From assembly GCA_019750345.1 (NCBI GenBank), contig JAIEON010000089.1, positions 1 to 5,453 on the forward strand: a DNA stretch of 5,453 nt, in the 5' to 3' direction. Below, piece by piece: positions 1 to 4,059 of the stretch (the first letter of the stretch is position 1; every line of letters starts with the position of its first letter). The notes below the pieces were generated by a model, which saw only the letters and a list, made by a program, of their open reading frames with translations, searched no databases and was not told the DNA's origin. Position numbers and translations under genes: made by a program. The stretch comes from Patescibacteria group bacterium (GTDB taxonomy: Bacteria > Patescibacteriota > Minisyncoccia > Phycocordibacterales > UBA9973).

Positions 1-221
1 TAGGGATAGGGCTCGGTATAGGACTCGGTATAGCCGAATCATCCTTTATTGAAAAGTATGAATATATCGCAGATCTCGCTACAATTTTTGCTTACAGTTT
101 TGTTATTGCTGAGTATTATTATCACAATCATGGAGAGGTAGTAGAAAAGCGTTCGTGGTGGATTCTTGTTGGAGGAGTCGCTGCGGTACTCTTACAACAT
201 TTCATGATGACTGGTCATTAA
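1..221 (+). CDS. Membrane protein, C-terminal fragment (5' truncated by window edge)
   Basis: The reading frame is open from base 3 to TAA at 219-221 and gives 72 residues of a protein that starts outside the window. The fragment opens with alternating Gly-Ile/Gly-Leu codons, encoded by two near-identical 12-base units (bases 6-29). Two hydrophobic stretches follow, at about residues 24-40 and 52-68, joined by a short charged loop rich in Tyr, His and Glu. It ends in a His-containing tail (MTGH). This looks like the last two helices of a polytopic membrane protein. The Gly-rich start could be the end of a glycine-zipper helix. I do not recognise the family; a small transporter is possible but unsupported. 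The stop is followed 5 bases later by a hairpin that may terminate its transcript. Confidence 0.6.
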   Translation, partial: GIGLGIGLGIAESSFIEKYEYIADLATIFAYSFVIAEYYYHNHGEVVEKRSWWILVGGVAAVLLQHFMMTGH

Positions 222-226
222 ACTCT

Positions 227-260
227 AATACCTCTACTAGTGTAGAGGTATTGACTTTTT
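227..260 (+). terminator. Hairpin after the 5' fragment, overlapping the next promoter
   Basis: An 11-bp perfect stem (227-237 with 242-252) with a 4-base loop is followed by GAC and TTTTT (256-260). It fits a weak intrinsic terminator for the upstream gene. The last two stem bases (251-252) are also the first two bases of the TTGACT -35 box, so an operator or attenuator role is an alternative. Confidence 0.55.
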
Positions 261-279
261 ATTATTATAGATGTATAAT
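251..279 (+). promoter_or_regulatory. Near-consensus sigma70-type promoter for the secreted protein
   Basis: TTGACT (251-256), a 17-base spacer and TATAAT (274-279) make the best match to consensus in the window. The predicted start is near 286, leaving a leader of about 30 bases before ATG 316. The upstream ATG at 271 lies across the -10 region and would not be in the transcript. Confidence 0.8.
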
Positions 280-315
280 AATACTATTGTTAATTTAGTG
301 ACAAACCAAATTCCT

Positions 316-729
316 ATGAAAAAAACAGCATTTTTTAGTACAGTTTTCGCACTTATGGTTATCGTTCTTGGAGCAACTACTGTAGAGGCAAGTACTCGGT
401 ACACTTACTACCCAGAAGCAACAAATTATTATGATACGTACCGCAACTGTACACCACGTACAAGTGATCTTGGTCTCGGTGGTGGGGTGTTTGTAGCCGG
501 AACGACAGTATGTTCAACTCCTGCGCCGTTATATGTTCCACAGCGTTCGTATACTGCCGAGTCATACTACAATCAAGATAAGTCATATGATTCTGATTCA
601 CGGTACACAGAATCTGGAAAATATGAAGAAGATCAAAATTATGATGACGAAGACAATTCCTCAGATAATAATTCTGGGAATTATGAAGATAATAACAATA
701 CTTCAGGAGGATCAGGATCTATTTGGTAA
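316..729 (+). CDS. Small secreted Tyr/Asp/Asn-rich protein with signal peptide
   Basis: This is a 137-residue exported protein of unknown function. Residues 1-25 form a classical Sec signal peptide: an MKK start, a hydrophobic core at about 5-20, and a likely cut after VEA before Ser26. The mature part begins with a Tyr-rich segment (26-42) and contains two cysteines (45 and 66) that could form one disulfide around a Gly-rich turn. From about residue 84 it becomes a disordered, very acidic Tyr/Asp/Glu/Asn/Ser tail ending in a Gly/Ser linker and Ile-Trp. ATG 316 is chosen over the upstream ATG 271 because 271 is inside the promoter and 316 starts the signal peptide. I see no Shine-Dalgarno sequence. 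The gene is monocistronic, between its own promoter and terminator. The composition suggests a cell-surface or extracellular protein, but no family is recognised. Confidence 0.8.
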   Translation: MKKTAFFSTVFALMVIVLGATTVEASTRYTYYPEATNYYDTYRNCTPRTSDLGLGGGVFVAGTTVCSTPAPLYVPQRSYTAESYYNQDKSYDSDSRYTESGKYEEDQNYDDEDNSSDNNSGNYEDNNNTSGGSGSIW

Positions 730-740
730 TACTTTCTCAT

Positions 741-776
741 AAAACAAAAGACCCCAGAAATGGGGTCTTTTGTTTT
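741..776. terminator. Strong intrinsic terminator, probably bidirectional
   Basis: A 16-bp perfect stem (741-756 with 761-776) closed by a GAAA tetraloop on the + strand has a GC core and A/T outer arms, giving a U-rich tail in both directions. It ends the secreted-protein transcript and could stop readthrough from tRNA-Lys on the other strand. Confidence 0.88.
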
Positions 777-780
777 AGCG

Positions 781-840
781 GTCAGTAAGTACTAAGTCTT
801 TTCTTCGTGTGAGTCTCAGAAAAGCCAAAGTACTTCTGAC
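781..840. other. Long imperfect stem-loop between the terminator and tRNA-Lys
   Basis: Bases 781-793 pair with 829-840 (12 bp with a single bulged T at 786). After a 4x4 internal loop, 798-804 pair with 818-824 (CTTTTCT/AGAAAAG), leaving a 13-base apical loop. No ORF crosses it. On the - strand it lies in the tRNA-Lys trailer before the terminator at 741-776. It could be a structured trailer, a small RNA or a decayed repeat; the sequence alone does not decide. Confidence 0.45.
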
Positions 841-845
841 ACACT

Positions 846-880
846 AAAAAAAGATACTTCGCTACACTCAAACTTTTTTT
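846..880 (-). terminator. A/T-rich hairpin directly after tRNA-Lys
   Basis: AAAAAAAG (846-853) pairs with CTTTTTTT (873-880) around a 19-base loop. On the - strand the second arm supplies a U7 tract just downstream of the tRNA 3' end. It could be a weak terminator or a processing signal; the stem is almost all A-U, so confidence is modest. Confidence 0.4.
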
Positions 881-881
881 G

Positions 882-954
882 TGCCCTCAGAGGGATTCGA
901 ACCCGCGACCGTCTCCTTAAAAGGGAGCTGCTCTACCAACTGAGCTATAAGGGC
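882..954 (-). tRNA. tRNA-Lys (anticodon TTT)
   Basis: The - strand folds as a 73-base cloverleaf. The acceptor is GCCCTTA with TGAGGGC (one G-U pair) and the discriminator is A. The D arm is GCTC/GAGC with GG in the loop. The anticodon loop is CTTTTAA, with T33 and TTT at 34-36, which reads lysine AAA/AAG. The T loop is TTCGAAT. CCA is not encoded, so CCA-adding enzyme is needed. Two stem pairs are broken: G27-A43 at the base of the anticodon stem, and C50-T64 in the T stem. The conserved loops are intact and I expect it to be functional. A degenerate copy of its 5' part sits just upstream (975-1000), and its promoter is probably at 994-1023. Confidence 0.93.
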
Positions 955-974
955 ATATTAAATCTCGGCAACCG

Positions 975-1000
975 CTACAACATGAGCTATAAGGGTATAT
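975..1000 (-). pseudogene. Degenerate copy of the tRNA-Lys 5' part (acceptor plus D arm)
   Basis: TGAGCTATAAGGG at 983-995 repeats 941-953 of tRNA-Lys exactly, 42 bases upstream on the tRNA strand. The match continues with small changes: ATAT follows in both copies, and CTACAACA replaces CTACCAAC in the D-arm portion. The copy then stops; it has no anticodon, T arm or 3' acceptor. It could be a remnant of a tandem tRNA or a tRNA-like 5' leader. The tRNA-side match is directly visible; a function is not shown. Confidence 0.6.
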
Positions 1001-1023
1001 TTCGCACATTTTTTTGATTGCAA
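994..1023 (-). promoter_or_regulatory. Candidate promoter for tRNA-Lys
   Basis: On the - strand TTGCAA (1018-1023), an 18-base spacer and TATACC (994-999) form a plausible promoter. Transcription would start inside the degenerate tRNA copy and give a precursor with a leader of about 35 bases. The -35 overlaps that of the divergent methyltransferase promoter. Confidence 0.45.
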
Positions 1024-1043
1024 AATTGCAAAAAAACTATACC
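1014..1043 (+). promoter_or_regulatory. Promoter of the RNA methyltransferase gene
   Basis: TTGATT (1014-1019), an 18-base spacer and TATACC (1038-1043) end 11 bases before ATG 1055. The predicted start is near 1050, so the leader is only about 5 bases. The spacer carries two TTGCAA palindromes (1018-1023 and 1026-1031), shared with the divergent tRNA promoter. Confidence 0.6.
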
Positions 1044-1054
1044 ATGCAGCGTAC

Positions 1055-1522
1055 ATGAAATCAATCCTTATTTTGGAAAACATCAGAAGTGCTCAAAATG
1101 TCGGTTCATTGTTCCGTACTGCTGATTCCTGTGGAATACAAGAATTATACCTTATTGGTATTACGCCAACACCTATTGATAAGTATGGAAGACCAAATAC
1201 TTCTGTAACAAAAACAGCGCTGGGGGCAGAGTTAACTATTGCTTGGAAACAGTACCCAACATCTACCGCTGTAATAAAGAAACTAAAAAAAGAAGGATAT
1301 ACGATTATTGCTATTGAACAATCAAAAGACTCTGTGGATTATAAAAAAGTAAAAATCACAACACCGGTTGCTTTTGTACTTGGTAATGAGGTGGAAGGAC
1401 TATCAAAACGAGTCTTGGAAAAAATGGATATCATTGCCGAAATACCTATGAAAGGGGAGAAGGAATCATTAAATGTTTCTGTGGCTGGAGGTATAGCGAT
1501 GTTTCGAATTTTGAATGTGTAA
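1055..1522 (+). CDS. TrmH/SpoU-family RNA 2'-O-methyltransferase
   Basis: This 155-residue protein is a SPOUT-class, SAM-dependent methylase of the TrmH/SpoU family, which methylates ribose 2'-OH in tRNA or rRNA. All three family motifs are visible. Motif 1 spans about residues 8-23 (conserved Asn15 and Arg21 in NVGSLFRTA). Motif 2 is FVLGNEVEGLS (107-117). Motif 3 is about 130-147 (IPM, then SLNVSVA), which forms the trefoil-knot SAM site. The length is close to minimal TrmL-type enzymes (about 155-160 residues) and there is no N-terminal substrate-binding extension. The exact substrate cannot be assigned: tRNA position 34 (TrmL) and 23S rRNA are both possible. ATG 1055 is chosen because the nearer ATG at 1044 hits a stop at once. 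There is no Shine-Dalgarno sequence and the mRNA is nearly leaderless. It is divergent from tRNA-Lys. Confidence 0.9.
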   Translation: MKSILILENIRSAQNVGSLFRTADSCGIQELYLIGITPTPIDKYGRPNTSVTKTALGAELTIAWKQYPTSTAVIKKLKKEGYTIIAIEQSKDSVDYKKVKITTPVAFVLGNEVEGLSKRVLEKMDIIAEIPMKGEKESLNVSVAGGIAMFRILNV

Positions 1523-1548
1523 TAGTTCTCCGCTTCTTATTCCCAAAC

Positions 1549-1612
1549 AAGAAAAATATCTTCCTGCGGGACTCGCTAATCACTCGTTATATCCTCGGAA
1601 AATATTTTTCTT
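1549..1612. terminator. Bidirectional terminator between convergent genes
   Basis: The stem AAGAAAAATAT (1549-1559) pairs with ATATTTTTCTT (1602-1612). After one C-A mismatch, TTCC (1561-1564) pairs with GGAA (1597-1600). A 32-base loop separates the arms. T-rich tracts lie on both outer sides, suiting the ends of the methyltransferase (+) and mutM (-) transcripts. Confidence 0.65.
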
Positions 1613-1631
1613 TTTGTTCAACGAAGCTCGT

Positions 1632-2546
1632 TCATGTTTGGTGTGTATCACAGAAATGTGCGCCTCGACCACTAAAGGCAATGCGTTCTATTGTGCCAGG
1701 GCATCCACGCTTGCGACAGGGTTGCCCTGTTCTTCGGTAGGCTTCATGTTTACCCTGAAAAGCGCCTCGCGTACCAGTGATATCTCTATAGTCACTAGTT
1801 GAATCACCTCCAAAATCAATTCCTTTTTTGAGTGCAGAGATAACACCTTTGTAGAGTAATTGCATTTCAGTATCTGTGATGTCTCGCACTGTCCTAAGTG
1901 GGTGAATCCCTGCGAGCCATAATGCTTCGTCAGAATAAATATTACCAATACCTGCAATTATTTTTTGATCAAGTAGCACTTCTTTTATTGGGCGAGTAGG
2001 GCGTTTTTGTAATTGCTTGGTAAATACAGAAAAGGTAAAGGTATCTTCTAGAGGTTCTGGGCCAAACTCTTTATATATCTCAGGAAGTTCTGTTGTTTTT
2101 ACAAAAGTCACTTTTGCAAACTTACGAACGTCAGATAGTGCGAGGTGTCTACCGTTATCTAGCGTAAAAATGGTATGAAGATATTTATTGAAAGGATCAC
2201 GAAGCGCCTCATTTTTTTCTTCCGTGCTCGGTGTCCACTCTTTTGAGATAAGGACATATTTTCCATAGAGAAGATGTCCTGTCATTTTCATATGGATCCA
2301 AATACTTATACCATTGTCGAGATGAATAAAAATATTTTTTGCGCGCCGCTCGGCCTCAATTATTTTCCCACCTATCACAGATTTTTTGAATAGAGTAAAA
2401 AACTTTTTACTCTTGGTGCTTGTCTTATGAGAGGGGAGAGTGGGGTTTTCTACTGCAAGGTCGGTCCAGACATCAACAATAGTTCTGCCTTTGATAAAGG
2501 AGTTGATCCCATTAACAGTTGTTTGTACTTCTGGTAGTTCTGGCAT
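1632..2546 (-). CDS. mutM: Formamidopyrimidine-DNA glycosylase (Fpg/MutM)
   Basis: This base-excision repair enzyme removes oxidised purines such as 8-oxoguanine and nicks the abasic site. It has 304 residues against about 270 in typical members. The N-terminus MPELPEV carries the catalytic proline (Pro2) and Glu3. Lys70 in ERRAKN is the beta-hairpin catalytic lysine, and HMKMTGH (85-91) and DVRKF (139-143) match the DNA-probing loops. The helix-two-turn-helix spans about 186-210, with GIGNIYSDEAL. The C-terminal zinc finger (277-302) keeps Arg294 in SGRG. Its ligands are unusual: Cys277-x4-Cys282 and Cys299-x2-His302, a CCCH set instead of the usual four cysteines. Extra length comes from basic or charged inserts at about 40-56 and 98-120. 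ATG 2546 is one base after the ruvA stop, so the two genes are co-transcribed. An AGGT about 10 bases upstream may serve as ribosome binding site. Confidence 0.96.
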   Translation of the reverse strand: MPELPEVQTTVNGINSFIKGRTIVDVWTDLAVENPTLPSHKTSTKSKKFFTLFKKSVIGGKIIEAERRAKNIFIHLDNGISIWIHMKMTGHLLYGKYVLISKEWTPSTEEKNEALRDPFNKYLHTIFTLDNGRHLALSDVRKFAKVTFVKTTELPEIYKEFGPEPLEDTFTFSVFTKQLQKRPTRPIKEVLLDQKIIAGIGNIYSDEALWLAGIHPLRTVRDITDTEMQLLYKGVISALKKGIDFGGDSTSDYRDITGTRGAFQGKHEAYRRTGQPCRKRGCPGTIERIAFSGRGAHFCDTHQT

Positions 2547-2547
2547 G

Positions 2548-3096
2548 TTATTTACCTAGACCTCGGAGAGCTTCAGCGATTTGTTTGGTGAGAGGAAGTG
2601 TTGGGTCGATAGTAGTAATAGCATCTCGCACTTGAGTATCTTTGTACCCTAGTGAGAGGAGTGCTTCAACAAGATCGCTCTTTGGATCTTGATCAACAAA
2701 GACAAAATCTTTGAATTTATCTTTGAGGTCGATGATTACTTTCTCTGCTGTCTTTTTGCCAATACCTGGTACGAGAGAGATTGCCTTTGAATCACCATTC
2801 GTGATGGCTCGGACCAGATCATTCATAGGATAGAGGAGGAGCATTTGTAATCCTGTGCGGGGTCCTACACCACTGACACCAATAAGTGTTGAGAAGAGTG
2901 TTTTTTCCTCGATCGTTTCAAAGCCATAGAGTTCGTGGGCGTCATCACGAATAACTAGATGAGTGTGAAGTGTTACAGTATTACCAAGGGCGCCTACCGT
3001 TGAAGGGGTAGAGACTAAGTAGCCAATACCACCTGTTTCTATAACAAGTGCTCTCTCGAGGATTTCGACTATTGTTCCGGTAATACGTGCGATCAT
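2548..3096 (-). CDS. ruvA: Holliday junction branch migration protein RuvA
   Basis: RuvA forms tetramers that hold the four-way junction while RuvB motors drive branch migration. The 182 residues (E. coli 203) show the usual order. The N-terminal OB-fold is about 1-62, with VIETGGIGY and the acidic pin Asp51-Asp52 in IRDDAHELYGF. Two helix-hairpin-helix motifs follow: GVSGVGPRTG (73-82) and VPGIGKKTAEKV (109-120). After a shortened linker (about 127-140) comes domain III (141-180, DLVEALLSLGYK), which binds RuvB. The shorter length comes mainly from the linker. ATG 3096 lies 6 bases after an extended -10, so the mRNA is probably leaderless. mutM follows after one base; neither ruvB nor ruvC is in the window. 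Confidence 0.96.
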   Translation of the reverse strand: MIARITGTIVEILERALVIETGGIGYLVSTPSTVGALGNTVTLHTHLVIRDDAHELYGFETIEEKTLFSTLIGVSGVGPRTGLQMLLLYPMNDLVRAITNGDSKAISLVPGIGKKTAEKVIIDLKDKFKDFVFVDQDPKSDLVEALLSLGYKDTQVRDAITTIDPTLPLTKQIAEALRGLGK

Positions 3097-3102
3097 AGAA
3101 GT

Positions 3103-3111
3103 ATCATACCA
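3103..3111 (-). promoter_or_regulatory. Extended -10 promoter of ruvA-mutM
   Basis: On the - strand TGG-TATGAT is followed by 6 bases and then ATG 3096. The usual -10 to start-site distance puts transcription initiation on the A of the start codon, that is, a leaderless mRNA. A weak -35 (TTCGCA, 3127-3132) is 18 bases upstream. Confidence 0.65.
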
Positions 3112-3139
3112 GGCGGACTATCACTATGCGAATCAGTAG

Positions 3140-3168
3140 TTGCCATTTCGCTCAATCTCTGATACAGT
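3140..3168 (+). promoter_or_regulatory. Promoter of rpsT
   Basis: TTGCCA (3140-3145), a 17-base spacer and TACAGT (3163-3168), preceded by TG at 3160-3161, combine a good -35 with an extended -10. Initiation near 3175 leaves about 5 bases before ATG 3180, which excludes the longer reading frame from ATG 3126. Confidence 0.7.
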
Positions 3169-3179
3169 ACTGCCTACAT

Positions 3180-3443
3180 ATGCCAATCACTAGAAATGCC
3201 AAAAAAGCCCTTCGTGCATCAGAACGCAAAAATGCGGTTAACGACCGTACCAAAAAAGTTCTCAAAGAAGGTGTAAAAACCGTTCACAAACTTGTTCTCG
3301 CTAAGCAGTGGACAGAAGCAAAAGAATCTCTTTCAAAAGCCTACAGTGCGATCGATAAAGCTGCAAAGAAAGGTGTCATCAAGAAAAACACTGCTTCTCG
3401 CAAGAAATCTCGTCTCTCAAGACTTTCAAAAGAAGCTAAATAA
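3180..3443 (+). CDS. rpsT: 30S ribosomal protein S20
   Basis: S20 is an early-assembling 16S rRNA-binding protein of the small subunit, built as a three-helix bundle. The 87-residue product matches the family length. It begins MPITRNAKKALRASERKN, the typical basic helix with the Ser-Glu-Arg turn. It continues with Lys-rich helices (about 20-42 and 44-62) and ends in KKGVIKKNTASRKKSRLSRL, the conserved C-terminal segment. ATG 3180 is chosen over the in-frame ATG 3126 because the family starts here and the promoter lies between the two. There is no Shine-Dalgarno sequence. The gene is divergent from ruvA, about 80 bases away, and has its own terminator, so it looks monocistronic. Confidence 0.95.
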   Translation: MPITRNAKKALRASERKNAVNDRTKKVLKEGVKTVHKLVLAKQWTEAKESLSKAYSAIDKAAKKGVIKKNTASRKKSRLSRLSKEAK

Positions 3444-3447
3444 TCTC

Positions 3448-3477
3448 AAAAAAAGAACCCATAAGGGTTCTTTTTTT
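3448..3477 (+). terminator. Intrinsic terminator of rpsT
   Basis: A 13-bp perfect stem (3448-3460 with 3465-3477), loop ATAA, has seven Ts as the distal arm. The T tract runs directly into the extended -10 of the next gene, so terminator and promoter are fused end to end. Confidence 0.9.
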
Positions 3478-3485
3478 GGTATACT
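3477..3485 (+). promoter_or_regulatory. Extended -10 promoter of the thioredoxin-like gene
   Basis: TGG-TATACT ends 6 bases before ATG 3492, so transcription should start on the start codon. The -35 position falls inside the rpsT terminator stem and has no good match, so the extended -10 probably carries the promoter. Confidence 0.7.
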
Positions 3486-3491
3486 CAATTC

Positions 3492-3755
3492 ATGTTGTAT
3501 GAATTTTACGGACTCGAATGTGAGCACTGTGACCGCATGAGAAAACTTACTGACAAATTAATGCTTGAATATCCTGGGGTGCATATTGATAGAAAGGAGG
3601 TGTGGCACAATGATAGTAATATGAAATTTGTTGAAGAGCTCGACAAAGGTGACGCGTGTGGAGGGGTCCCATTTTATTTTAACGGTACTACCAAGAAATG
3701 GTTGTGTGGCGAAGTGACGTACGATGAATTAAAAGATTGGGCTGAGGTTAAGTAA
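3492..3755 (+). CDS. Thioredoxin/glutaredoxin-fold mini-protein with CEHC active site
   Basis: This 87-residue protein has the size of a glutaredoxin or a minimal thioredoxin fold. A first beta strand (MLYEFYG) leads into Cys10-Glu-His-Cys13, a CxxC redox site at the start of a helix. The second strand is about 29-37. GGVPFYF (57-63) supplies the cis-proline (Pro60) loop that faces the active site, then a beta hairpin and a C-terminal helix (76-86). Two further cysteines (56, just before the cis-Pro loop, and 72) could form a second disulfide or bind metal. The likely role is cytosolic thiol-disulfide exchange; the partner is unknown. The mRNA looks leaderless and the gene ends just before a terminator shared with tRNA-Arg. 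Confidence 0.85.
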   Translation: MLYEFYGLECEHCDRMRKLTDKLMLEYPGVHIDRKEVWHNDSNMKFVEELDKGDACGGVPFYFNGTTKKWLCGEVTYDELKDWAEVK

Positions 3756-3780
3756 ATTGCTTTGGTTAAACCCACGAGAA

Positions 3781-3804
3781 GAAAAACCCCTTTCGGGGTT
3801 TTTC
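3781..3804. terminator. Bidirectional terminator between the thioredoxin-like gene and tRNA-Arg
   Basis: A 10-bp perfect stem GAAAAACCCC (3781-3790) with GGGGTTTTTC (3795-3804) has loop TTTC on + and GAAA on -. A/T arms on both sides let it stop both the + gene and the - strand tRNA-Arg transcript. Confidence 0.87.
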
Positions 3805-3837
3805 ACTTGTCCTCTCGGTACCGCTCCGCGCCGAGAG
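3803..3837 (-). repeat. Copy of the tRNA-Arg 3' end folded as an acceptor-stem minihelix
   Basis: TCACTTGTCCTCTCGGTA at 3803-3820 repeats 3877-3894, the 3' end of tRNA-Arg plus its flank, at an offset of 74 bases. The copied acceptor strand pairs with a second CCGAGAG at 3831-3837 (stem 3812-3818/3831-3837), with a small CGC/GCG hairpin inside (3822-3824/3828-3830). On the - strand this resembles a tRNA-Arg acceptor helix with the same discriminator and 3' flank but without the D, anticodon and T arms. Confidence 0.6.
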
Positions 3838-3846
3838 TTCGCGTTC

Positions 3847-3875
3847 GTCCAAGCGAAAGTAAACTTTCTTTGGAT
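3847..3875 (-). other. Stem-loop in the tRNA-Arg trailer
   Basis: TCCAA (3848-3852) and GAAAG (3855-3859) pair with TTGGA (3871-3875 region) and CTTTC around loop TAAA, with a small internal loop. There is no U tract on either side. It sits between the mature tRNA 3' end and the minihelix and may be a processing structure. Confidence 0.35.
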
Positions 3876-3883
3876 CTCACTTG

Positions 3884-3955
3884 TCCTCTCGGTAGGAATC
3901 GAACCTACATCGCAACTTCCGCAAAGTTGCGTCCTATCCATTGAACGACGAGAGG
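3884..3955 (-). tRNA. tRNA-Arg (anticodon GCG)
   Basis: A 72-base cloverleaf on the - strand. The acceptor CCTCTCG pairs perfectly with CGAGAGG and the discriminator is A. The D arm is GTTC/GGAC with GG in the loop. The anticodon stem CAACT/AGTTG is perfect, with loop TTGCGGA giving anticodon GCG. The T arm is GTAGG/CCTAC with loop TTCGATT. CCA is not encoded. GCG reads arginine CGC, and CGU by wobble. Most bacteria instead use an ACG anticodon edited to ICG by TadA. The gene lies downstream of the mscL gene cluster on the same strand. It is flanked by degenerate copies of its own 5' part (3981-4038) and 3' end (3803-3837). Confidence 0.94.
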
Positions 3956-3980
3956 GTATATGTATTTGTTAAATTAACTA

Positions 3981-4038
3981 CGTCCTATGTTGTTTACCAT
4001 TGCCTGTGCCCTTTGGGTAAACGACGAGAGGGTATATG
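3981..4038 (-). pseudogene. Interrupted copy of the tRNA-Arg 5' part
   Basis: Three blocks tile tRNA-Arg and its flank without gaps at 3930-3962: CGTCCTAT, CCATTG and AACGACGAGAGGGTATATG. They recur here in the same order at 3981-3988, 3997-4002 and 4020-4038, separated by inserts of 8 and 17 bases. The inserts create an inverted repeat GTTTACC/GGTAAAC (3992-3998/4016-4022), flanked outside by CGTC/GACG. No anticodon loop, T arm or 3' acceptor follows. It is best read as a decayed tandem tRNA copy, offset 76 bases from the gene, or as a tRNA-derived structured leader. Confidence 0.65.
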
Positions 4039-4059
4039 ATTTTTATAGTACTTTTGGAT

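Noticed and set aside
6..29. Short tandem repeat or CRISPR-like unit
   Set aside because: Two 12-base units in frame encode a Gly-Ile/Gly-Leu stretch of a membrane protein. No CRISPR array is present anywhere in the window.
271..315. Fifteen-codon N-terminal extension of the secreted protein from ATG 271
   Set aside because: ATG 271 lies across the -10 region of a near-consensus promoter, and the signal peptide starts at ATG 316.
377..742. ORFs on the other strand and in a shifted frame over the secreted protein gene
   Set aside because: They are shadows of a gene with a clear signal peptide, promoter and terminator.
1515..1957. ORFs overlapping the methylase end and mutM
   Set aside because: They are frame shadows; mutM is unambiguous, and the + frame crosses the bidirectional terminator.
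3126..3179. Eighteen-residue extension of S20
   Set aside because: The family starts at MPITRNAKK (3180), and the rpsT promoter lies within the extension.
3949..3962. TATACC directly before tRNA-Arg as its promoter
   Set aside because: The hexamer abuts and overlaps the first tRNA base, so initiation from it would fall inside the tRNA. The real promoter must be further upstream.
3729..3972. Overlapping ORFs of 60-71 codons on both strands
   Set aside because: They cross the terminator, the minihelix and tRNA-Arg; they are translations of RNA and intergenic sequence.
3803..4038. Attachment sites of an integrated element at tRNA-Arg
   Set aside because: The repeats are only 74-76 bases apart with no integrase or cargo, so local duplication fits better. 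An old excised element cannot be wholly excluded.
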